The position numbers were made by a program, and so were the translations under genes. The notes under the pieces are model-generated. The model ran no database searches. It was not told where the DNA came from and saw only the letters and a list, made by a program, of their open reading frames with translations. Positions 41,172 to 52,834 of a stretch of DNA of 64,000 nucleotides are shown here, in pieces. The stretch is from Anastrepha obliqua (taxonomy: Eukaryota; Arthropoda; Insecta; Diptera; Tephritidae), in assembly GCF_027943255.1 (NCBI RefSeq), contig NC_072895.1, forward strand, positions 80,788,001 to 80,852,000, read 5' to 3'. Position 1 is the first letter of the stretch. Each line of letters starts with the position of its first letter.

Positions 41172-42711
41172 CAGTTGCGAACATAAAAAAGGCCATACCA
41201 AAAACAATACAAAAAACTATGATGTGATTAGAAAGTTTTTATTATTATTTGCTATTATTTTTCTATTTTTAACTGAACACATATTTAGTTTAATTTTATA
41301 ACGAAAGACAAAAATTTGTGTAACAAAAGATAGAAATTTAGGGTTAACATTGAAATTGCAGTGGCCTATAAATAACGCATTCTGGCCAAGTGCATAAAAA
41401 CAGTAAAGAAAAACTGCATTGGCAAAGTTTGCAGATACAAAGTTGCAACTAATATTTAGTTGAGTTTCCAATTTTTTTATTACGGCAGCCGACTGGGTGG
41501 CACTGAGTCCACCAATTACTCGCATAGCTGCTTGGGAACCTTCAGCAAAGCATCTTTAACAATTTTCCTAAGTTGTTTATTGTTACTCGGTTTGGCATTG
41601 TGTACAGCTCTTCTTAAGTTCCCCCACAGATTTTCTATATGAGATATTGTATGTATGACTAAGTTCGTGAGTCTGAGCTGGACCCTCCCATTTTATTTGC
41701 GCGAAACCAATCTTTGGTCTTCCGACCCGTGTGTGATACTTGTAATGATACTAATTTCCTGCTGGTAGATCTATTTTATTGACATTTTCTGTTCGCAATA
41801 CGGCAACATAACATTCTGCAATATTTCCACATAAATATTGGTGTCCATCAATTTTGAGTATGGGGCCTGTGCATATTATGGCATCCCCATACCATTATTT
41901 TTGATCCACCACTTTAATGGTTTTTAGTGTGTATTGTCGCTGATTTACGGTGTTAGGTGGATGACTAACTTACAGTCATGAAGCCATTGCCATTGCCATT
42001 ACAAAACTAATTTAGACTCGGCAGTCCATAATATATGTTAATGCAGCACATGTCAGCTGTTCAGCTGGCAAATTTTGTTGCAAATCCCAAACGTTTTGCC
42101 TTAGGCTTTGGTGCCAGGAGTGGCTTTTTTCGTGGCTGCGAGCTGCTAATTGAGCTTCCCGTCGTCATCTACGTACAGTTATGGCAGACACAAGTTCACC
42201 TCTTTTTTAATTTGTATACATGACTTCATGGGATTCTCATTGGAGCACCTTACAATTCTGCGACCGTCTTGCAGGGAAGTATTTCGTTTCCCTCCTCTTT
42301 TTTTCGACTTTTCCACAACTTTGATTACATTTGTAATCATTTTTGCTGAACATGAAAAAATATTTTGTATTTCTGTGCAAGATATTCTATCTGCTCTCAA
42401 TTTTAGGATCTTCTTTCGTTGTAATAAAAAAACTACTGTCGTCTTTGATTGCAAAATTATTTTAATATTCCAAATATAACCTTAAAAAACTGAAGGCACT
42501 GCTCTTCAATTTTCCACTTAGAAACGTAATGATGTGAATAAAGAACCGTTATTTACGTAGTTGCCAAATTTATTCAGATAAACTCTATACATCTGAAATC
42601 CCTTAGCCCTTCGCAAATATCTTATATTGAAATTTTTTTGTGTTTGATTTATAGAAAAAATGACTTCAAAATAATTTTTTAAGGGTACTCCTATTTTCAT
42701 ATTCACAGCTG
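41172..42711 (-). mobile_element. Tc1-like (Tc3-type) element, 1540 bp, decayed
   Basis: The left end cagttgcgaacataaaa at 41172 and the right end, reverse-complemented, cagctgtgaatatgaaaa from 42711 are imperfect inverted repeats, with TA outside both (41170-41171 and 42712-42713). Inside lies a full-length but heavily broken transposase gene on the minus strand. The length is typical of Tc1 relatives. Confidence 0.7.
41480..42460 (-). pseudogene. Tc3-type transposase pseudogene
   Basis: Read on the minus strand the N terminus gives KILKLRADRISCTEIQNIFS, VEKSKKRGGKRNTSLQDGRR and IVRCSNENPMKSCIQIKKEV (helix-turn-helix pair). Later frames give RKKPLLAPKPKAKRLGFATK, GGSKIMVWGC, HTGRKTKDWFRANKM and a C-terminal VHNA-like block. 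The catalytic Asp boxes are damaged: the first cannot be located and the second reads VSHTGRKTK instead of the DNDPKHTS pattern. At least five frameshifts and stops. Confidence 0.7.
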
Positions 42712-42719
42712 TATATACC

Positions 42720-44590
42720 GTATATTTCCACTTTTTATTTTCATCTAAACCCGCCGCGTGCAGATACTCGTAGTGAATATTTCTCACTTGAACGGTTAGT
42801 TATGATTGCGACTAAATATGCAAATATCAGTTTATTGTTTTTGTATGATTGCGCCGAAATTTGATATGCGATTATATGAATTTGACAGCTTACAAAGCGC
42901 AATAGCAATTAGTTTGCTTAATTAAATTGTGCAATTGTTGTTGTATTTTGAATTTATATTTGGAAATCTATTTCCTTAATAGTTTGCTCATTTATAAATA
43001 TATTTTGAAGTAACCCTTCATTTAAAAGCAAATTTCCCACACAATCATATCCACTTAGTTTATAATTGGACAATTCATAGATGTTCACTTCACTGCTATT
43101 AATTGATATAAGTACAAGTGGTTTGCAAAATTTAGAAGCGCTTGCATTACTAAGTGAGATGAGTTATCAAGAATAAATTGTGAGTGCTCATAAGCCAGTA
43201 GTGCAATTCACTAACTTTAAACGATTTGACAATTGTTATTTTTGTTTACAGTATTTGACGTTTGCACAAAGGATTATGTTAAACAATACTAAATTAAATA
43301 TCAAAATTAACGTATTACTTAAAGAAGAATAACAAAAAGACAAACCAGCAAAGTTGTTAAACTCTATTTTGAATATTTTTTTTTTTTTTCAAATATATTT
43401 GCACAAAGTAAGTAAAATAATATAACTGTTTATTTGAAATGTTTACCCAATATTTTTTATACATATATTGCCTAAGATGACATCGATAGCTCCTAAAAAG
43501 CCATAGCCGAGCAACTCAATTAAACTCCACTTGAATCTTAGGAAATCTCACCTTCGCAAAATACGGGCGGTTGATTGCACCCGTTACACGATGGAGGCTA
43601 GGGCTAATGGACGATTGTGCTAATGGCGAATGCTCACCTACGGGTGTTTGATAACATCCAGAACATCCAGTTACAGAAAATCGCAATGCAGCTAAAAACT
43701 AGTAATATAAAAGCAGAACCCTGTATTGAATAATCTTGAAGATTGAAAGATTTACCTAATTTTCAGTCGAAATGACTGTTAAACATGACTGTCAGGCTGA
43801 GAAATTAGATTCTAAGCTAAGACTGGAGTTTACCGGAATGGAATTTAAAACTCCTCTGCATCTAAAAAGAAAGGATAGTCCACATCTCGGAGCGAGCGAA
43901 CGTCGTTTCATTGTTTGAGGGCTCACTAACTCCTCCCGACGCGATGAGTAATAAGCCAAATAATTAAAGCTTTTTGATAATGCAATTTTACCGTTTTAAT
44001 TAAAAACCCCTAATTATTTATTAAATATTATTTTCTCGTTTGAGTTATTCACGCCGAAATTCTTGTCATCTAGTTTGCGATAATCGACTTTTTCACCAGC
44101 TGTTTTGTCTTATCGATTTTTGTTATGCAACGGATTTCTGAACAGCAAAATGTTGTAAACCCTCCGTTGGTCACCTTTTTTAAAATCTTCAATTACTTTT
44201 TAAAAAGTTATATCCGTAAATTAATAGAAAATTAAATTTTAGGACGTCATCTGGAAGCCCAATTCGTTAGCTATAATAAAATATGTTAAATTCTCGTCCA
44301 AAGTCGAAAAAGTCTGGTCAGACCCGGGTGCCCAACGCAGGGTTGAAATAGGTTAGTGAATTCCACTATTCATCTTATTTTTTCATATGTGCTCATTGCT
44401 ACTGGTTCTGTACATTTGTGCTATCTTAATTAAGTTACATTGTTGTTGTTTTTTAATAATCTAATACTACTTTAAAATCAATTACTTATTGCTTAAATTT
44501 GACAGACTGTAATTTAAGAATGGAAGTAAAAAAAAATAAAAATATTCGCAATATTTGTTTTTTGCTAAATTTTTTTCGTCAATTTTTTTA
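42720..44590. other. No recognisable feature
   Basis: AT-rich DNA with little structure; one of the longest stretches without a recognisable transposon in the window. Confidence 0.4.
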
Positions 44591-44599
44591 ATCTAATTA

Positions 44600-44792
44600 T
44601 AGCTCATTGTATGGCAAAATTTGCAAATGGCATCGTAAATCAATCATATTTGATACTTGTAACTTAGACAGCTGCAGTATGCAAACAGGCAAACAATGGA
44701 GCACGTTAAGTCAAAATAAAGACTTTTATTACTCAGAATCATTTTTTTATTTAATAAAAAATTGGATGCTTCATTTTGCGCCCCCTTGTATA
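44600..44792 (+). repeat. Possible mariner-like right end
   Basis: The sequence ttcattttgcgcccccttgt followed by a TA resembles a mariner-family terminal repeat (tacaagggggcgc in the other direction). Upstream, ANGIVNQSYLILVT-stop could be a transposase C terminus. No partner repeat found. Confidence 0.25.
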
Positions 44793-44799
44793 TATAAAT

Positions 44800-46318
44800 A
44801 AATCACAAATAAACCAGGGAACCAATCGGTTTTCGGAAAAAAGTTTCGAGAATAAAATTGTTTTTTTTTATTTTTATTTTGTTTGGAAACGGAAATTGCT
44901 CTTAAAAGTTGACTCTTATTTTTTCTGTCATTTTAGGACAACGGTTAATTTTGGAAAAAACAAAATGTTCGGCTTAAAAAAACAAAAATATTCCATGAAA
45001 TTTGAATAAATTTCATACCAACCGCTCCTAAAATTTAGAAAAATAAAAAGCAGGCATTATTCTTATCGAGGAGGCCGTGGGTCCCTCTAGTACGTCGAAC
45101 GTTTTTGTATACTTGTATATATAACAATATTCTGTCCTTGAATTTTTTATTTTTGAATATGCGATAACTGTTATTTCGGGTCTCTGAAATTAGTGGCTCG
45201 ATAGGAAATTTCGAATTACATCAACCGCTTATTTTTAGTCATGGCTTTTAGCCTTACCAATAATATTCTGATTGAAAACAAGAAAACCATTTGAAGTTCA
45301 ATTGAAACTTGGTTTAATTCATTAAAGTAACTCAGTGAATCATCCGATTTTATCTGCGGATAAGGGGTATGCTCCATAAGATTGGAAACAGGGTTCCAAA
45401 TGAGTGAGCCAGCCATTTTATACTAATCTTACATAACCAGGTAAAAAAACACACAGGTGCGCTGAATGATAAAAGCTACGAGCTGGTCTCTGATATCTCC
45501 GCGAGATATTATTTGATTATCATGCCAAGATCGGCTAGATGTTGTCGGACCCGTTAAATATATATAATTTTTTAAAATATCGAATGTCATATTCTGCCTT
45601 ACCTTCAATATTCACTGTTGGCGCAACGAAGTAGTTTTCACTACCAACGTAGTCTTTAGTATTAGATATAAATTTTTGGATACTAATACTTTTTGATACA
45701 TCCTTGAATTGTTCTACATTCCACATTCCACTTATTATATTACATTCCATTTTTTGAACTCATTGTCAGTTACTTGTAAGCAATCAAAGAATAAACTACA
45801 AAAACTCAAACTCTGCTTTAAAATTCACATTAGCCTCATGCCGAGTCCAGCGGAGGGCACAAAAATTTGTCGGCGAACAAATTAGAACTAAATATCGTGT
45901 ACCAAATTTTTTTTTTATTATATTAGTAACACGAACTCAAGTCCAATATTTTTAAATTTTACAATATAAAAAAATAGAAAATGAACTAACAGTATAAAAT
46001 GAAGCTGATACTTCAAAGATCGGTGAGAAGTAGTGGTGACCCTCAAAACAGCAGCATAACTTTGAATTATTGCTACATTCTCAAGTTTCTGTTTTACTTA
46101 CCACTTCTCCATAAAACTAATAAAAGCCAAAAATGGAAAGGAAAATTCACTCTCGCAAAGCCAGCGCAAGTTACTATTAAGCAGCAAAATCGGAATGCTT
46201 TTTTTTTTAATTAAATAACAACATATAACATTTTCAATAAAAATACCAAGTGACCTTGAGCTCATAAAATTACTGGTTTGTGCAAGGCCATGTACCTACC
46301 TTAACTATTAAAAATAGA
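44800..46318. other. No recognisable gene
   Basis: AT-rich. A 71-codon minus-strand frame at 45535-45750 (MECNIISGMWNVEQFKDVSK) has a protein-like look, but I cannot place it. Confidence 0.35.
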
Positions 46319-46323
46319 TATAC

Positions 46324-46740
46324 AGGGTGGCCCATTTGTGCTTTGGAAATTTAGTTCGCTATACTTATAAATAAAATACACATGCATTTTTTTTATGATT
46401 TTTTGTTATTGCTAGAAACCCTGCTACAATTTTGTTCAAATGACTTTCACAGTTGGCTTTAGGTAGCAATTTCTGTGAAATAAATTATTCAGCACATATT
46501 CGCTAATTTTGGCAGTTTTCCCACCAATGGCAACTTCTATTACTTTCAACTCTTCAATCGCCTAGGGATATTGACGGCGTTCCACAAAAAATGTATAACA
46601 GAGCCCAAATTAAAATTTCTAGGCGGCCAATTTCCATTATCCTTTCAACTGATTACATTACGCATAAATTTTAGGGTCTTTGTCTGGGGCGGAATAAAAG
46701 CAATATAGGGTGAAAGTACAGTAAAGCCCCCCAAAGCTTT
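46324..46740 (-). pseudogene. Mariner-like (DD41D-type) 3' end with inverted repeat
   Basis: The end cagggtggcccatttgtgct at 46324 follows a TA and looks like a mariner-type terminal repeat. On the minus strand inside it frames read IEELKVIEVAIGGKTAKISE, YVLNNLFHRNCYLK and, upstream, RPQTKTLKFMRNV, the last part of a DD41D transposase after the third Asp. No intact frame and no second end found. Confidence 0.6.
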
Positions 46741-46744
46741 TTGT

Positions 46745-47590
46745 ATGTTCCGTTGAATTTTTTTTAATACTTTTTAATATTTAAGTTCTTATAACATGCA
46801 AATTAGAGCTTTTCGAAAAGGTGGAAAAAACAGTTAAAAGATTTATCTCAGCGATATACTTAGTATTTGGCTAAGGGTAATAAATCGCATTTCAAAAGTT
46901 TATTCCCCTTAACAAATTAACATCTGTTAATAAAATGCCGTATTTTTGTAAATTTGTTGTTCTAAGAAAGTTTTAACTTGATTTTAAGTATTTAAATATT
47001 TATACTGATTTTGTTTGAGAAGATCCCTACTAAAATATTCTGAGGAACAATTTTGCAGAGAAATTTAATGATCTAACGACCTTAAACAAGTATTGTTTTT
47101 CAAAACCCTCCACAAAGAAGTGCAAAACGACCCTATTTTAAGAAAACTATAGGGTTATAATATTCTTGAAAAATATTCCTCATGAATTTCTGCTATATAC
47201 ACCTGTATTCAGAATAATAGCAGCTCGGCATATTACAAATATTTGACTATTTAATTATTTTTATCTACCTTTTTTTATTTTTTATAAAAAGATAGTTTAC
47301 ATACAACAACAATTACATATCTTAAAGTTTCAAAATTTGTAGAAAAAAATATATTTTAAAAGATTTTCATCATCAGAATCTTTGGGAGAATTTCAGTATT
47401 CAATTTTATGGTCCTTTAAATTTAAGTATAAAAAAGTGCAAGTCTTATATTAAAGAAGAAAATTCTGAGTAAAAATTTTGAGATTTTGATAGTGATTTGC
47501 TGAATTTTCATGAGTCTAATACAAAGGGAGTCCCCGTGAAGATAATCTACCTCTTCAGAGCCCTTTATAAGAACTAAGAACTGGCAGTCC
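46745..47590. other. No recognisable feature
   Basis: AT-rich. The phrase tattcagaataatagcagct near 47208 looks like a Tc1-type end, but no partner is seen. Confidence 0.35.
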
Positions 47591-47599
47591 TTCCCAATG

Positions 47600-47940
47600 G
47601 CAATATCAGTTTCCATTCACCACCAACGCAGGCGTAAGGCAAAGTAGTCCCCTGGCGCTCCTTCTCTTCGACGTCATGAGCCAATTGACGCTCCAGAAAA
47701 AGAGTATTCGTATGGAGTTTCCCCAAACATCTTGAGAACCTGGATTTTGCCGATGGCATCTGCCTCCTCTCTCACAAACTCACTGACATGCAAGCGAATT
47801 CGGACAGTCTACTCACATTGGCACGCACTGTCGGACTGGAGGTCAACATCGCCAAGACCTAAGCCTTGAGCCACAATAAAATAACATGTTTAATGATTGA
47901 CGGGTGCCCGGTGGAATTTGACCTATTCTTACCACCCTGT
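47600..47940 (+). pseudogene. LINE reverse transcriptase fragment around the catalytic box
   Basis: Frames read NAGVRQSSPLALLLFDVMS and, after a shift, LDFADGICLLSHKLTDMQAN and LARTVGLEVNIAKT. These are the GVRQG.P..P.LF..., FADD.CLL and GL.IN..KT blocks of an RTE/L1-type reverse transcriptase, with the second catalytic Asp changed to Gly. The fragment has no start, end or tail. Confidence 0.68.
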
Positions 47941-47949
47941 ATATACTCA

Positions 47950-48885
47950 AACAAAAAATTAAATATAAATAACCACAATACGTTGTAAAAGTAAAATAAA
48001 TGGAACACTCGTAAAAGTAACTATTGGATCAGACAAAACAAAACAAAAACAAACAAAAAATGAAAGATGTGGAAAACCATATAGTAGGCTATAAAACTGG
48101 AGTGAATGAATGCGGGCAGGACGTCATTAACTTTACATGAAAGACGTGAACGCTCTTTGAGCCATTAAGGCAGTGGGAATTAAAGGTCCTTTTATTCTTC
48201 ACTTGGGAAAACAAATTTTTATGTCCCTAAATCAGAAATTCTCAGTTGCCCGTGAATTGCGCACGTGTAAACGTCAATCTCTTGCCAAAGTGTAGTTTTG
48301 TATGTACACAAGTGTGTGTGATATGTAAGTCACATTCGGTATGTGTATAGTTCCAGGTGAAAAATTGTTAAAATGATTAATGTAAAAATTTCCACCAGAA
48401 ATGTCCTCCAAATGATTGCTGGATACATGGGTAATAAATGAGTCCAAAATACCAGTTTTCCCCTATTAAAAGCATGTAATCAAATGTGCTTGTTATAGCA
48501 TAAATATACTTATACATACATATATAATTAGTTACGAGCGTAATAAATATAAATATTAATAATATATAATAAAATATAAATAATAATATAAGATATTTTT
48601 AAAAATGTGTGGATGGGAGGTTGTTTGCACTGATTCCCAAATGGCTACCAAATAAGTGGTCGATTAGCGCCTGGGGCTGCTATTTTGTTGCATTTTCTGT
48701 AGACGAAAAATATTGTTAATATTTTCTTTCTCCCAATAAATCTGTTTGTTGTCACCTCTAATTTACCTTCAAAGCTTTTAGTTATTGTACATTTGAGCAA
48801 ATGTTAGACAGTTTGATTGCTATCATTTAGATGATAGAAGGCATCAAGCTCTGTTGAAGAAGCCCTAGTCTGTTGCTTTTATCCT
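47950..48885. other. No recognisable feature
   Basis: AT-rich spacer. Confidence 0.4.
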
Positions 48886-48889
48886 CTTG

Positions 48890-49500
48890 AGCAGAACTGT
48901 TGCTTCCTATCTGCAATAAATAAGTTATTGCTCTATTGATATCTTACAAGTGTGAATGTCCAACGATCTCGTTCTAGCCAGTGCAAGAAAACGGCTCAGG
49001 GCTAATTGATTTATTAAATGGGATCTAAGAGTTTTTAAATCACTCACGATTAAGTTCTCAATACCGCTCCAGGAAGTGAAGCTAGATAGACTTGGTTGAT
49101 CCTCTAGATCGCACATAGACCAGAAATTGATTCATAGTGATACCAAGTGTTGGTATGGAGAGTTTGTTTTATATTTTTTCTTTAATGCGAAGTTTGGATA
49201 ATTTAATTAGGCTACTAATTTTTTGTATCCCCACTTAAAGTTTATACTCTTTCCTGGGAAGAGATAAAATATGGTTTGTAGACCTGACGTTGTGCTTACC
49301 TAACATGATTTTTGCGATCCCACATGAGCTGGCTTTTTCCCATCTCGAATTCGCTTCTTGAATCATTGCTGCATCCATATCTAGTCGCTGTTTACAGAGA
49401 GGTGGTTGTATATCGGCCGTGCTAGCTACTGGAAGATTAGCACCTGCTTTGGCTAGCATATCCACTTTCTCGTTTCCTTCAATTCCCTTGTGTCGTGGAA
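48890..49500 (-). pseudogene. RNase H-type LINE 3' end
   Basis: On the minus strand KGIEGNEKVDMLAKAGANLP (last RNase H motif) leads to STADIQPPLCKQRLDMDAAM, EANSRWEKASSCGIAKIMLG and a decayed C terminus with MCDLEDQPSLSSF. It is typical of the last fifth of LOA/R1-like ORF2. Reverse transcriptase parts are missing. Confidence 0.7.
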
Positions 49501-49555
49501 CCTAGTAGATGGTGGCTTGTTTATATAACAAAGCATATAAAAATATATAAATGCA

Positions 49556-49820
49556 ACCGCCGTAGCCGAATGGGTTGGTGTGTCTACCATTCCGTGGTCT
49601 GTAGATTTGAATCTCCGTACATGAAAGAACAAAATGATAAAACATTTTTTTTATAATAACGGTCGCCCGTCGGCAGGCAGTGCAAAGTTTCGAGTGTATT
49701 TCTGCCATCAAAAAGCTCCTAATATAAACCATTTACCGTTAGGTCTCTCTATTTTTGGAACAACATCAAGACGCACAATACAAATGAGAGGAGGAGCTCT
49801 AATTATTTATTTATTTTTTA
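49556..49820 (+). repeat. SINE, nearly full length, diverged
   Basis: Starts aaccgccgtagccgaatggg with a damaged B-box (gatttgaatctc), continues through cggtcgcccgtcggcaggca and acatcaagacgcacaatac and ends in a TTTA run after gaggaggagctc. It lacks the last 30 or so bases of the family. Confidence 0.85.
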
Positions 49821-49829
49821 TTTAAAATG

Positions 49830-50185
49830 GTTTAATAATATAACCAAAATAAAACCCTAGGACCGTCATGTGTATATATGGGGAAATGTTTGTTATGATT
49901 TCCCTTTCCCACTAATCCTTGGTTTCTTAGATATGCGGGAAGCCTGCTTTAGACCGTCAAAAATTTATTTAAAAGTTAAACTAAGTTCTGTCTTAAAAAT
50001 TTATATTTTATTTTTATTTATTAAAAAACAGTATATACATATATATTTAATATTCACATATATTTAATTAATACATTTATTGATAAAGTTAAATACTAAA
50101 ATTTATATAATTTAAATACTACAATACTTTAATTATTATTTATAATTTAATTCAAACATTATTATAAACAATAATATAAATATTA
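49830..50185. other. No recognisable feature
   Basis: Very AT-rich; probably outside or just inside the Tc1-like fragment. Confidence 0.4.
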
Positions 50186-50189
50186 GCCT

Positions 50190-50670
50190 AAAGTTCTTGA
50201 AACTCCTCCACAACCTCCACACATCAATGTAATTGAACGTCTGTGGGCTCATTTTGAAAGCAAACTGAAAAAGCTTGTTATTAGAAACAAGAAAGACCTA
50301 GAAGATGGTATTAAAGAAGAGTGGTGGAAAATAGATCCTTTAACATGCAAGAAGCTGGTCGAATCCATCCCAAGAAGACTGAATGCTGTGAGAAAAAATA
50401 AAGGCTTGCCGACTAAATATTAATTTTATTGTTTTTTCTCAAATATTATTTGCCTAACTCTACTTTATATAAATGTTCGAGTTCTTTATGGTCATGTATT
50501 TGCTATCTACGAATGAGTTGAAGTTTGTTTTTGTAGATTTGAAAAATATGCTTGAAGAACGAAAATAAATGTGATCTATAAACGCATTAGATTTGCATTT
50601 TAAAATATATTTTTTGATTTAAAACCATATCACTTGGGTATCCCAGTTCGTTATTGAGGCACTGTATAAA
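50190..50670 (+). pseudogene. Tc1-like transposase C-terminus and right end
   Basis: The frame reads TPPQPPHINVIERLWAHFES (the third catalytic residue, Glu, in NVIERLW), KLKKLVIRNKKDLEDGIKEE, WWKIDPLTCKKLVESIPRRL and NAVRKNKGLPTKY-stop at 50421-50423. It is open for about 75 codons. Downstream ttcgttattgaggcactgta at about 50650-50668 looks like the right terminal repeat. The N-terminal and first two catalytic residues are missing. Confidence 0.82.
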
Positions 50671-51170
50671 CACACACACACACATTCATGCCACGACACC
50701 ATCCGCATAAAGACGCAAAAAGACTGTTGTTTCAGGCTTTATATTCATTTATGCTTTCACAATTTAACACGCGGCATCTCCTTTTCATTAGTTTGTTTAG
50801 TTTAAATTACAGAAATCACATTATTACTCGTACCAAGACATGCACTTCACAAACATGCAAATTCTCTTCTTTTTGTTTATTTTCTTCGTTTGTATTGTAT
50901 TGGTAAGGAGCCTAACGTCAGACTTGGCAAAATCGCGAAAAATTAGGGAACTGTTTTGGAAAGCCGCTACCTTCAGTATTCTATCCGCCTTAGCTAAACA
51001 CACGAAGTTATACATACACACACACACACACTTTCTTGCCTCGCATTATTGGAAACAAGACGAAAAAAATTGCATTGGAGGTATCGTTGTAATTTCTGAT
51101 TTCATAATTTAACACGCGGCACTTCATTTTATTATTTTTTTGAACATAAAATCACAAATCTATTACCAAT
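50665..51170 (+). repeat. Diverged direct duplication (about 150 bp, 350 bp apart)
   Basis: A CA run followed by ttcatgcc, then tttaacacgcggcatctcc and aatcacattattac at 50665-50830 reappears as a CA run, ttcttgcc, tttaacacgcggcacttc and aatcacaaatctattac at 51015-51170. The two stretches differ at many positions, so the duplication is old. Function unknown. Confidence 0.55.
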
Positions 51171-51334
51171 CCATTCATTGAATATTCTCAAACAAGTAAC
51201 TTCTTTGACCTCTGTTTGTATATTCGTAGCACTGACATCATCGATTGTCAAAATCCGAAAAGCAAAAGCACAGTTTTCTTAACTTTTTTTAAGTTTTGTA
51301 GGATAAAAAGTAAATTTTTTTTTTGTATATAAAT

Positions 51335-52098
51335 TTTGGTCCCACCAAATACATAGCATAACCTTCGCAGCGTGAATATTCGGCCGAGGTGACGAAGTAA
51401 AAGCATGACCGGGCAGTCCCCATGACTTTCTTTTCTTTGGATTGCTGAAATGAATGTATTTTTCATCACCCGTCACGATGCGATGAAGAAAATCCTTCCT
51501 TTTTTGCCGCTGGTGCAGTTGTTCACAGGCGAAAAAAACGACGTTCAACATCCTTTAGTTTTAACTCATGAGGAACCCAAGTCTCCTGTTTCTGAATCAT
51601 TCCCAAAACATGCAATCGCTTGGAAATGGATAGGCGAGTAACTCCTAATACTGAAGCAAGCTCTTCTTGCGTTTGACATGGATCCTCATTGAGCAATGCC
51701 TCCGATTCAGCGTCTTCGAAGGTTTTTGGCCTTCCTTCACGCGGACGGTCGTCAACATTAAAATCGCCGTCTTTGAAGCGACGGAACCAATCTCGGCACG
51801 TTGTTTCACTTCCATAACTTCCATAAACTTTTTGTAGCTCTCGATGCACTCCAACCGCCGTTTTTTTTTCGAATGAAAAGGAAAATCAACACTTCCTGCA
51901 AATGACGATTATTCGGCACAAAATCAGATATTTTCACAAAACCAAAAGTATATGATACCAAAAAAAAATCACTAATGTGTCGAAGCAGTTTATTTACCAG
52001 GTGTCTAAGCTTGGTTTATAACGTTTAGGTTATATTAGAATCGACTAGCACACACTGCTGGCGGCATCTATTGACAAACAGCGGGAACTTAGATAACG
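51335..52098 (-). pseudogene. Mariner transposase, N-terminal half, start codon lost
   Basis: On the minus strand the gene starts at 51931 with ATA in place of ATG (ISDFVPNNRHLQEVLIFLF), shifts at an A run, then HRELQKVYGSYGSETTCRDW, LGVTRLSISKRLHVLGMI, WVPHELKLKDVERRFF, a shift, IVTGDEKYIHFSNPKKRKSW (first Asp) and VMLCIWWDQN, where it ends at about 51335. The C-terminal catalytic residues are lost. The 5' UTR (51932-52098) precedes it and abuts the next element. Confidence 0.85.
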
Positions 52099-52099
52099 G

Positions 52100-52834
52100 G
52101 GGATTTTTTAGCTATTATCTTTTTAAACAGTTGGTTTAAACAGCTGACGCACGTTCCATGTTTTGTCACTGTCAAACATCTTCAGATTGGTCTATAATTT
52201 AACCATGAATCGTCTTACAAACGAACAAGGCTTGCAAATCATTGAATTATCAATTATCGTTTCGTCGCCGTTCGCAGCCATTGTGCCTCTGTTACTCAAC
52301 AACGTGGAAAATTTTGCGAAAGGATTTAGTTGTGAAGCCTTTCAAAATACAGCTGGTGCAAGAATTGAAGCCGAACGACCTAACGCAACGCAGAATTTTT
52401 GGTGAATGGGCTCTTGGAAAGTTGGCCAAAGATCCGCTTTTTTATCGAAAAATTGTGTTCAGCGACGAAGCTCATTTTTGGATCAATGGGTACGTAAATA
52501 AACAGAATTGTCGATTTTGGAGTGATGATCAGCCAGAAGAATTGCAAGAGCTACCAATGTATCCAGAAAAGGTCACAATTTGGTGCGGTTTATGGGATGG
52601 AGGTATCATTGGACCGTACTTATTCAAAGATGCTGCGAATCGTAACGTAACTGTGAATGGTGAGCGCTACCGTGAAATGATATCCAATTGTTTTTTGCCC
52701 AAAATGCAAGAGCTTGACTTGCATGACATATGGTTTCAGCAAGACGGTGCCACATCCCACACAGCACGCGTAACAATGGACTTGTTGAGAGGCGAGTTCG
52801 CTGAACATTTAATTTCACGTTCGGGACCTATCTG
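52100..52834 (+). pseudogene. DD41D element, deleted internally and truncated
   Basis: Begins gggggattttttagctatta at about 52103, the same terminal sequence and 5' UTR as at 6655. The ATG at 52205 gives MNRLTNEQGLQIIEL and then a deletion of roughly 60 codons with frame change joins to QLSFRRRSQPLCLCYSTTWK. From there it is open: KPNDLTQRRIFGEWALGKLA, VFSDEAHFWINGYVNKQNCR (first Asp), WCGLWDGGIIGPYLF, FQQDGATSHTARVT (second Asp) and HLISRSGPIW, where it stops at 52834. The third Asp and right end are missing. Confidence 0.87.

Noticed and set aside
49870..50067. Small membrane-like ORF
   Set aside because: Very AT-rich Ile/Leu/Tyr string without family resemblance.
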